The translations under genes were made by a program, and so were the position numbers. A stretch of DNA of 64,000 nucleotides from Amblyornis subalaris (taxonomy: Eukaryota; Chordata; Aves; Passeriformes; Ptilonorhynchidae). This document shows, piece after piece, positions 49,201 to 61,200 of this stretch. The notes beneath the pieces are model-generated. The model was not told where the DNA came from. It worked only from the letters and a program-made list of their open reading frames with translations, and did not search any database. Position 1 is the stretch's first letter. Each line of letters begins with the position of its first letter. The DNA lies in the NCBI GenBank assembly GCA_018881555.1, contig JACAXG010000012.1:4736663-4800662 (forward strand), given 5' to 3'.

Positions 49201-52200
49201 TCAATCACTTCCAGTTTTTGTGGTATCATGGGGACATCAGATACTAGTACTGCATCAGATGTTTCACAGCCTTCACCAATGCCATAAATGTTTTCTGGTA
49301 GTACTCTGAAATAATACAAAGCTCCTTCTAGAAGTCCAGTAACTCTATAAAATGTCTTGCTGCATTTGGTAGTGACTGTCTTGTAAGCTCTCATGGAAGC
49401 TTCACGTTTCTCAATTATATAATTGTTGACTGGGGCTCCACCNTCAATGACTGGAATGTCCCAAGTAAGCGTCACAGAATCTTTTGATACTTCCTTAATT
49501 CTCACTGCAGGTGGTGGACCAGGTGTATCTAAAATAAAGAAAGAAATTTTTTTTTTCCTGCTTTTGGATCCTTTCATTTTACAGTCAATGACTGCTTCTC
49601 CATAAAACAAAAATGCTGAGATTTGATTTATAAACTAGCACAGTTTCAGAAACTATGCATTTTCCTTTGGATTAGATTTTTTCTCTGACTTCTCAAACAT
49701 TCTCATGTTATTTAAACTGCAAACTTCTTTTGGAAATGAATGACACTTACTCCTGAGCAATGAGCATGCAGAGTGGTGTAATGCCCATATACAATTGTAG
49801 CAGTACTTACCATACACTTTCACAGAAACAGTTGCAGATTTTTTTCCTGATTGATTTTCAGCCTCAACGATGTATTTTCCAGCATCATACCGATTAACTT
49901 TATCCACAATAAGCAGAGTGTAGCTGTCTGTAGTATCAATAATACCTCTACTTACAAGGTCAACACCCTGCTTGCTCCATGTGATTACGGGAGCAGGTCT
50001 GCCAGATACAGAGACCATTAGGCGCAGGGAACCACCAGCTCTGACTGTAACTGTCTTCTTCAGATCATCAGCAAGCTCAAGTTCAGGTATTTCTGATGAA
50101 GGGTATAAGAAATGTGGAATTAGTTAATCTTTTAGAAATTCTAAAGGAAAATAGAGTTTCCTTAAAATATACATTAAGTTTTCAAGTTACCTATTCTTTC
50201 CACAGGTTCTATTTCTGCTGATGATTCACTAAATTCACTCATACCATTCACATTTGTAGCAGCAACTCTGAATTGGTATTTCTGGTTTGTTTTAAGACCA
50301 GTCACAGTGAACTCAACATTCCTCAGAGTGGCAGTTGTATGTGGTCGATACCACTGTTCACTACCTTCTTCTTTCATTTCAAGAACGTAGCCTAAGAGGT
50401 CAGCACCGCCATCATATGTGGGCTTGGACCATGCTAAACTTATGCTGTGCTTTGTAGTATCCACAACTCTTGGAACTGAAGGTGATGCAGGAGTATCTTT
50501 GAAAAAGAAGAAAATGCATTTTACATTGGTGCAGAAAACATTTTACAGTCAAAACCAATTTCCAAACAGCTAATCCCAGGAAATGCATTTAAGATGAACT
50601 ATAACTGTTTTTAAGCTATTCCAATACTAGCTAGTTCAGTGAGTTTATACGCAGTTATAGGGTACTTAGTTGAAGTGTCAATGTGAGTTTATGCTTCATT
50701 ATTATAATTAAATATTAAAATATGCTTTAAATATAATAACTTACATGATGGTTCTTTACATAACATGTATTGTGAAGCTTCACTAGGTTCACTGTTTCCA
50801 GCAGCGTTCACTGCAGTGACACGGAATTGGTACTGGCTCCCTTCCATGAGACCAGTGACTTTCAGTCTGGTATCATAAATGGTGTAATCTCTGTTCACTC
50901 GTGTCCAGCGCAGACTTTTCCTTTCACGTTTGTCCACAAGATAGTCCTTGATCTCACTGCCACCATCTGATTCTGGTTTCGACCACTGAATAATGATATG
51001 TTCCTTGCCGACACTCACTTCTTCAGGAGCACCGGGCTGTGTTGGAATAGCTATTTTTTTAAAAGGTGAAAAAAAAATATTATTGTTCAACATATGGTTT
51101 ATCCATGAGAACTATTCCACAAAGTCTGATGCAGTGTGGAAGGTAGTAACACTCACTGAAAGCATTCCTGGCAATCACAGGTTCTGTTTCAAGTGGAACA
51201 CCTGGTCCATATTTGTTGACAGCTTTCACACGGAAGATGTATTCATTATTTTTAATAAGTTTTGTTACCACAGTTGATAAAGTCTGGCATTCAGCCTCAA
51301 CAATAACCCAGTGAAGTCTGCTAGTTTCACGCCTTTCTATGATATAGTGAGTGATTTCTGCACCTCCATCTTCCTCAGGAATGTTCCATGCCAGAGTACA
51401 TTTCTCTTCTGTTACTCTACTAACTGTGATTTTGCCTGCACATGGACCTGGTGAATCTGTGTAGGGATCAAAATAAGTATTGTTATTAGCAGCTAAAGAA
51501 AAGCATCTCATTCTTATTTAAAAGAATGTGCGGTTTTTTGTATAGTAAGTATGAATACTAATCATGGGATACATACCAAGCACTTTGACAAAAACAGAAA
51601 TTTGTTTCATCCCACTGGCATTTTTAACTGTTAGGGTGTATTTTCCACTATCACTTCTGTCACAGAACTTGATAATTGCAATAGCTCGTTTGCTGGTGTA
51701 TTGCAGAGATATCTTTTCACAGAGCTCCAGTTCCCTGTCACCTTTGGACCAGAAGACTTTTGGTTCTGGTTTTCCACCAATGGCTGCATCAAGAACAAGA
51801 TCTGATCCAGCCCTAATGCTCAAAACTTCTCCCTGCAGTCTGGCATCAAGTTCAGCTTTTGGCGGTGCTGAAAAAAGAGATTTGAAAAAAAATTACATGA
51901 CAGGACTAAAAATAGAACATTATGTTTTTAATTGTTCCAAGTAAATATTCCTTACAGTATTCGTCTTTGCAAATGACAGCACCAGTTGATTCAGATCCTT
52001 TGCTAATCACACCAGCAGCATTCTTTGCTAGTACACGGAATTCATAGGCTTCATCTTCACTAAGAGCTGTCACAGTAAAAAAGTTTTCTGAGACAATGGT
52101 ATAATTGCATTTCAGCCAACGTCCATCACCAGATTCGCTATATGGTTTGCGCTCGATAATATAGCCGATAATTTTGCTTCCACCATCATAAAGTGGAGGT

Positions 52201-55200
52201 GACCAGCTCAGCGACACTGTAGATCTGGTGACATCTGTTACTTCTGGTCTTCCTGGTGGATCTGGAGGAATAAAGCAGAAAAAATGAGAAATGCAATTCT
52301 ATTTTAGCTTAAATAACGGTGTAACTCTAAAAGTAATACTTACCAACTGGATTTTGAGCCACTACAGGTCTGGAAGCTTCACTAGCTTTGCTAACACCTG
52401 CAGCATTTAGAGCATAGGTTCTGAATTGATATTCTAGGCCTTCCACCAACCCTGTGACTTTGTAGTTGCATTCACAGCATGGTACTTTGTTCTCTTTCAC
52501 CCAAAGGATGGTGTTGCGCTCCTTCTTTTCCACCCAATATCCAATGACTTTGCTGCCACCATCATGATAGGGTTCCTCCCAGCGAATGGCCATGGCAGTT
52601 GCAGACACAGAATAGACTTCTGGCCTTGAAGGTGGGCTTGGTGGGACTAAACACAAAAAAGATGGGAAGGAAAATGTTAGTAATTATAAATACCTCAGTC
52701 AGGGGAAAACAACAAATTTTGAGAAGTGTTTCACTTACCAAATGGATGCTCAGCAACTACTGTTTTTGATTCAAGTGGCTTGCTGACACCAAATCTATTT
52801 TCTGAGCTTACTCGGAAACTGTATTCTTGATATTTTGTGAGATGAGTGACTTTGATCTGTGTACGTTTCACACTGGAATTTACCAGCTGCCATGCTGTTG
52901 TGCCAGATTCACGTTTCTCTACAATGTAGTTTGTAATGTCACTGCCACCATCATCTTCAGGTTCTTTCCAGGTCAACACACAGGACTCAGCAGATACAGA
53001 TGATATTTCAATTGGGCCAGTGATAGGACCTGGCCTTCCTATGACTACCACTGTGACAGTAAATGTTTTCACACCAGCAGTGTTCTCAAGTGTAAGGTAG
53101 TATTTACCAGAGTCACCTCTCATACTGTCTTTTACAGTCAGTGTGGTTCTGTCTTTTGTTGTCTTGATGGTCACTCTTTCAGTTTCCTTCAGCCTCATCT
53201 CCTCAAGTTTCCATGTCACTTTTGGAGCTGGGCGCCCACTGATTGGTATATCAATAGTAAAGGTGCTTCCAGCCTTGCATGTTATAAGCTGTCTGCTTAT
53301 GTCGCTGAGATCTGCTNTTGGTTCGATCTGTGGCTCCTTAACAATAACAGAAGAGAAAGCTTCTCTTGGCTCACTGTAGCCAGCATCATTCTTTGCCTTG
53401 ACTCGGAACTCATATTCCGTGTTCTCCACAAGGCCTTCAACGGTGAAAGTAAGCTGCTTGGTTTGTCCAGCTCCAGTCCAGGTGTCAGATCCTTTTTGTT
53501 TCATTTCAAGCAGATATCCGGTAATACGGCTCCCACCATCATGATCAGGTTTAAGCCAAGCTAAAACTACAGAAGATTTGGTTGTATCAACAATATCTAG
53601 TCTCTTAGGTGGAGCAGGTTCTTCTGTGGCTACAACTGGTTCTGTTAATTCACAGGGTTCACCTACACCATATTCATTTTCTGCTGATACTCGGTAGTAA
53701 TACGGCATACCTTCTGCTAGATCTGTGACCTTAAAGATTTGTCGAGTGCATTTTGAACTCACTACTTGCCAGCTACGACGACTTGCTTCCCGTTTTTCCA
53801 CAATGTAGTGATGGATACGAGAACCTCCATCCAGAACAGGAGCATCCCACATTAAAGTAATAGATCTTCGAGTCACATCTTTAAATGTAATAGGACCTGG
53901 TGGACCAGGTGTGTCCAAAACCTTGACAGTAAATGTAATAGACTTGCTTCCACTGTTGTTTTCCACAGTAAAGACATACTTGCCAGCATCATTTCTATTG
54001 CATTCCTCCACAGTCAATGTGCTGAATGAATCAGTTGTTTGAATGTCAGCACGCAAACTAAGATTAGCATCTGCTTTGGACCACACTGCAGTAGGAACAG
54101 GCCTTCCAGAGAAGGCAATAAATAGACGAATGCTTGCACCTGCTCTTACAATATGAGTCTGCTTGAAGTTTGCATCAATATCTATTTCAGGTGCAGAAAG
54201 CCTGTCCACAGTTTGGACTGAAGCAGGAACTTCGCAACTTTCTCCTCTGCCAGCACCATTGACAGCACTAACTCTGAATTTATAGTGTTCTCCTGCCTCC
54301 AAATCAACAACAGTATATTTAGTAGCAATAACAGTCTCTGCATTGACTTTCTGCCATGCTTCGAGATCAGCTTTGCACATCTCAATGATGTACCCAATTA
54401 TTTCCATGCCTCCATCAAAAACTGGCTTTGTCCACTCTAAGCTTACACTAGTCTTTGATGTATCTGTCACCTTCACAACATTAGGAGCACTTGGTGGGTT
54501 GACTGGTTCTCTGCATTTAATCAGCTTTGAAACATCACTTGGAGGTCCAACTCCTGCTGCATTTTCAGCCATGACATGGAACTCATACTCATTGCCTTCA
54601 ATAAGGCCAGTTACTCTGTATCTGTTCTCAGTAATGGGCCTCTTACTAGATACTTTAACCCAGCGCATGCTCTTCTTTTCTCTCCTTTCAAGAATGTACT
54701 CATTTATCTCGCTTCCACCATCTGACTCTGGTCTTGCCCATGTGAGTGTGATACTGTCTCCTGTTACATTGGTAGGCTCTGGAGTTCCTGGTGCATCAGG
54801 GAGAGCTAAAAAAAAAAAAAAAAAGTCATTAGAAAGACAAGATGGTAACTCCATGGATATTTGTGCAGAATGTGGTGGGAACTTACTGTAAGGTATTTGT
54901 GCGATAACTGGATCAGACTCCAATGGTCTGCCAACTCCAAATTTGTTCACCGCAGAGACACGGAACTGGTACTCATTGCCCTTAATTAATTTAAGTGCTG
55001 TGTAGCTGCAAGCTTCACATTTATCTTCAACTAATGCCCAAGCAATCCTGCTGGTTTCACGTTTTTCAATTACGTAGTGAGAAATAGAAGCGCAACCATC
55101 ATTAGCTGGAGGCTCCCACCATAATGTGACTTTTTCTCCAGTGACGTTTGTGAATCGTATTGGTCCACCAACTTTTCCTGGTGTGTCTGCAATTTTAAAG

Positions 55201-58200
55201 GTTCAGATTTATAATTTGCTGACACTTACAATAAAATACTATTTTTAAAAAAGCACGCTGAAAGTGCTTGGTGAAGTACCTTGCACTCTAATGGTAATAT
55301 CTTCTNGTTTAGTGCCTGAAGCATTTTTGGCTTCTACTGTGTACACTCCACGATGTTCCCGGATAGCATCTCTAATGAAGATTGTACTATATCCAATAGC
55401 TGTAGTTATTTCTATATTCATTATTTTCTCAATCTCTTTACCATCCTTAAACCACGTCACTTTAGGTACTGGACGTCCTTTGATTAGAGCTTTAACTCTA
55501 ATGCTCTCTCCAGCTTTAACAGTAAGGCCTTCAAAGTGCTCAGCACCAAACTCAATTGTTGGAGCAACTAAAAAAAAGAAAATATAAATCAATTGCCATA
55601 TAGCTAAGTATTTTTTCTGATACTCTTCTAATGTACTAATCATAGAAGTTTGTGATATATAGAATTATTGGACTTACAAAGTGGTATTCTCTAAATAGCA
55701 ATTATTATATGAATGATAAACTTATTTTTCCTGTAAGCACCCGTAAGTGCATCGTATTAACAATACATGACAGGCACTGTTAAAATGTACTGTTAATAGT
55801 ATGTCAAGCTACCAGAGGCACATTTTAATTTTGAAATTATTCAGTACATCAGAATATTACAATTCATGCTTTCTTTCCAACTTTGCTGCTGCTGCTTATC
55901 CAAGAGAAGTACGGAGTACCATGCCTTTCAGCAATTGATTATGTATGTCTCCCAGATTTGGGTCTTTAATTTAGACCTTCCCACCGTGGAGTACAAACAT
56001 AAATGTTCTGAATTGACTGAAGGACCTCAGTCACAAGTTCTTTGCCCCTTGGCTTCCCACTTCCCATCAGTCCAGTCAGAAACTCTATCTGGCTTCGGTA
56101 CCCAAATGCAAGCATATTAAGAAATAATTCTTACTGTTTTCATCTCTCGTCATGATATAGCCTGAAGACTGTGAAGGTGGGCTGATTGTACCAACAGCAT
56201 TTCTTGCAAGCACTCTGAATTCGTATCGGTCACCTGGACTGAGTCCTGTAACTGTATATTGGCATTCACTGACATCAGTAAAGTTACATCTGAGCCAACG
56301 GTCTGCAGTTCCTTGCCGTTTCTCAATGCTGTAAGCCACAATCTTACTGCCTCCATCACGCAGCGGGGGGGTCCATTTCAGGGTGACTGTTTCCCTAGTG
56401 ACATCAATGTAATCAGGAGTACCAGGTGGGTCTGAAAGGAAAATAATGAAGATTTATTTTTATTACTGCTCACCATAATCTACAAGAATGGAATTTTCTT
56501 GGATGAGTGATTGATCATTCACTTACCCACTGGAGAGACTGCCAAAGTAAATTTGCTTGGCTCGCTAGCTCGGCTTAGACCTGCAGCGTTTTCAGCATAT
56601 ACTTGGAACTGGTAATCCAGGCCCTCAAGCAGTCCAGTAATCCTGTATTCTCTGCTAGATATTAATGCAACGTTAACCTTCTGCCACAAAATACTGTTTC
56701 TTTCCTTCTTTTCAACGTGGTATCCAATAATCTCTGAACCACCATCATAAACGGGAGCATCCCAAGAAATGGTCATTCCATCAGCGGTTATATTGTATAC
56801 AACGGGCTTGCCTGGGGCACCTGGTGGTCTAAACTGATGCTTTGCCACAACATCTGCTGAGACAAGAGGTGGGCTCACTCCGTATCTGTTTTCTGCACGA
56901 ACTCTAAACTGATATTCAGTATCTTTAACAAGATTGGGTACTTTGAAGGTTGTTCTTGCAGCACTTGAACACACCAGTTTCCAGTTCATTTGTGAGGTTT
57001 CTCTCTTCTCAATACTGTAGCCAGTAATTTCTCCTCCCCCATCATCCTCAGGAGCTTCCCATGACAAAACTACACTATCTGCTTTGATTTCATCTAGTCT
57101 TAATGGTGCTTTTGGCTTAGATGGAGGACCAAGAGTGATTACAGTGATTGTAAATGTTTTTCTGCAGACTACATTATCAAGAATTAAAGTATATTTGCCA
57201 CCATGCTCCTTTTTCACANTCTTAATGCTTAAGCTTATCTTGTTTTCAGTTTTCTTGAAACGAAGATGTTCTGTTTCTTTAAGAGGGAGGTTGTCCTTGA
57301 GCCAGCTCATTGATGGATTAGGTTTACCTTTATAGGGCAATTCGGTGTGCAGATTATGTCCAATTCTTACTGCAATCTGACCTCCAGGAATATCAGAAAG
57401 GTCAGCCTCGGGTGTTATTATAAGTTCTTTCACTGTAATGGGTCCAACAGTAACAGAATCACTCATGCCTTTTTCATTTTTAGCAAAGACTCTGAATTCC
57501 ATGACAGAAAGCTCTCTCAGTTTTTCAACCACAAATTCACAGCTCTTGCTTGTGCCTGCATATGTCCATTCTTTCTCTTCCTGAAGTTTCTTTTCAATAA
57601 CATAGTCTGATATAATGCTACCACCATCATAGTCAGGTTTGCTCCACTGCAATTTAACAGAACTCTTTGTAGAGTCTTTCATGGCTAGGTCTTTTACAGG
57701 TCCAGGTATGTCTGCCGCTTTCACTGGTTCAGATGTCTCACAGGGTTCACCCAGTCCAATTTCATTTTCAGCAAGAACACGGAAAAAGAATGCAGTCTTC
57801 TCTGACAGGTTAGTTAGTTTAAAGGTGGTATGAGAACACTTTGTTGTAACAGTTGACCAGGCCCTCTTTGTAGCATCTCTTTTTTCAACAACATAATTTG
57901 TTATTTCAGAACCACCATTGATGAGAGGTGGCTCCCATACCAATGTAACTGTGCCACGAGAAACATGCTTAAGCTGCAGTTTTTGGCATGCAGAAGGTGT
58001 GTCAAGTACTTTTACANTCACAAATGATGATTTTGCTTCTCCAACTCCATTTTCAATTGTAAGAACATATTTTCCTGTATCATTTCGGGTAACTTGAGGA
58101 ATAATAAGTAGTGTAGATGATTCTGTGTTCTGGATGATATATCTTTCATCAGTCCCAAGATTCTTGTCACCCTTTCTCCATGTGACTGTTGGAGGAGGTC

Positions 58201-61200
58201 TTCCCTTGAATGGAATCATTATTTGCACGTCTTCACCTGCTTTAGCAACAATAGATGTCCGGAGAGCAACATCCAGATCAATCTCTGGTGCCACTGTGGA
58301 AATAAATAAAAATTAATAATGCACACATGGAATGTAAAATAAGACATGGCTTGGGAAAAAAAGATCCCACACAGAAAAATGATAAATCACAAAAAAAAAT
58401 ACCATACCAAGAATATCTTTAGCTTGAACGGGTTCCGTCATTTCAATGGGCTCTCCTTGTCCAGCACAATTCATAGCAGATACACGGAAATAATAATTAA
58501 CACTTGGCTGAAGGTGGGATACAACATACTCAGTTGTTCTTACTTCTCCCTTAGTACTGACTACAGTCCATTCTTGCTCTTCACCTTCCCTCTTCTCCAC
58601 CACGTAGTGGGTAATTGGACTTCCTCCATCATAAGCAGGTTTAATCCAGCCAAGGGTAACAGATGTCTTGGTTGTATCCACAACTTTCAGCTTTGTTGGT
58701 GAGCCTGGCTTATCTGTAAATGATAGTTTACAGGAAAAAAACCCACCAATCAGAATTCATATTTACAATTAATTGTAAAGAGGAAGAAAATCTGCGCTTG
58801 GTTACATTTGTACAATCCCACCCTAATTTCTCATTTTCCATTGACTTCTAACCTATTGGAACTACTGCATGTTGAATCTTACCAACAGGATCTGCAGCTT
58901 TGTAGAAGTCAGAGGCCTCAGAGAATGGACCTTGTCCAGCTGCATTGACAGCACAAACTCGGAAATGATATTCGCTGTTTTCGATCAGACCTGTTACTTT
59001 TTGTCTGGTGTCTCGAATGGTTTCTTTAGTGACCTTGAACCAACTCAGACTCTTCTTGTCACGTTTCTCAAGAAAATATCCTGATATTTCACTGCCTCCA
59101 TCAACAGTGGGCCTATTCCAGACAACGGTCATAGCATTCTTGGTTATCTTTGTGACTTCTGGTACACTAGGTGGTCCAGGCGTAACTGAGTAAAAAATTA
59201 TGTGTCAGTAGATCAGTACTACTTACAAATAATACAGAAGACAATTCAGTTGCATAAATTATTTTATATAACTTATTTCTTACCAAATGAATTTTTGGCT
59301 ATAACAGGTTCAGATTCCAGTGAATCACCAATTCCAAACTTGTTCACACCACGGACACGGAAGACATATTCATTTCCTTTGATGAGTTTTGTTGTAGTTA
59401 TGATACATTCCTCCAGTTTTTCAGAAATTAAAGACCATACAACCCGACTTGTTTCTCGCTTTTCAACAATATAATGCGTTATAGGTGCACCACCATCATC
59501 TGCTGGCGGATCCCACATTATTGTAATCTTTTCAGCAGTGACTGTCTTAAACTGTATAGGTCCACTTGGGGGTCCTGGCTTGTCTGTGGAAGGCAGAAGA
59601 AAGATATTAAGTATTTATTACTGAATTATTGTTTAATAGTAAAATACGGTCGCATCTCAAAACATACCAAGTATCTGTACTCTAACATGGGCTGATGCTG
59701 AACCCATGGCATTCTTCAATTTTAATTCATAGGTGCCACTGTGGAGTCGATTTGCATCCTTGATGAGCACAGAAGCAAATTCTGTTGTGTTTTCAAAAGA
59801 CACTAGTGCACTGGTTTGTATCTCGTTGCCATTTTTGAACCATTCAATTGTAGGTATAGGCTTGCCTGAGATACCTAGTTTTAGCTTAACTGAAGTTCCT
59901 GCTTTGTATTTCACCACTTCTGTATATTCCGGTGGCACATCAATTTCAGGTGCACCTTAAGAAAAAATAAGTTAAAAACATGTTTATTGTAGCCCTGTAT
60001 TTAATAAAATCCCAATATAATACTACCTTATTTAATCTAATAGTTACAGGCATTTGATAAATACAGATCAAAGTGAAGATGGCATATGTATCTTAAACCA
60101 CAAACCTAGAACTAATCCTATGAAGAAAAGAAAATCTCATGTATAAATATAATCACTNGGGCCATGGGCAGACTTCTGTTGCTCAGAGAATAAAGATACC
60201 ATAAGACTTAAAAAATGCAGATACAGCCAAAGATGTTCCTTACAATCATGCCCAAATGCTCACAGTCATTCAAGCTTCTTGAATCGATCACTGTATACTA
60301 GCTTTCCATATTTAAAAGACTATGGTCTACAAAACAGTATGGCCTTTAATCTTCCTAGTACCACAAAATGATACCATTTTATCATTGCAAAACACTTACC
60401 GTATGTATCAACACATGTGATAGGACCCACAACATCTGAGGGATTACTAATGGAACCAACGGCATTCTTAGCAAAGACCCGGAATTCATACTGGGAATTC
60501 TGTGTCAGGCCAGATACTGTGAACTGAGTCTCAATGACATTGGTGAAGCTAGCTTTTGTCCATCTGCCATCTGGAAGGTCACGTTTTTCTACGATGTATC
60601 CAGTGATTTTGCTACCACCATCAAATGCTGGCTTCTGCCAGGAGAGAGTGATAGAGGTCTTGGAAATATCTGAGGCACGAACATTTCTTGGTGGTTCTGC
60701 AGTAGGAAACATAAGAATATTGTCAGTGATTAACAGCTATTTTGATACTGGCTTACTGTACAGAACAGATTATCACAGGGGAAACAAACTGGTTGGGCTT
60801 CATTATTGTCTAGGGAATACATACCACAAGCATCAATTGCAAGGACTGGATCAGAAGGACGACTTGCTTTTCCAATGCCAGCTGCATTTTCTGCATAAAC
60901 TCTAAATTCATAGATAAGGCCAGCGCTGATTGTGGTGACTTTGAAATGAGTGGTACGAATAAGGGTCTTGTTAGCCTTCTGCCATAATATGCTATTTCTG
61001 TCTTTCATTTCCAGGTGATATCCAGTGATAGCATTGCCACCATTAGTGACTGGTTCATGCCATCCAACAGTAATACTCTCTCGGGTAACATTAGTGACCC
61101 ATGGTGTAGAAGGAGGGCCCGGGGTAGCTGATGATATCAAAAGAAGTGATTAATTGTTAACAAAATTGTATTTTCAACATCAGAGCATTAAAACATCAAT

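Noticed and set aside
54343..54891. 182-codon + strand open frame opposite titin
   Set aside because: Antisense shadow of FN3 coding sequence, no own codon or start evidence.
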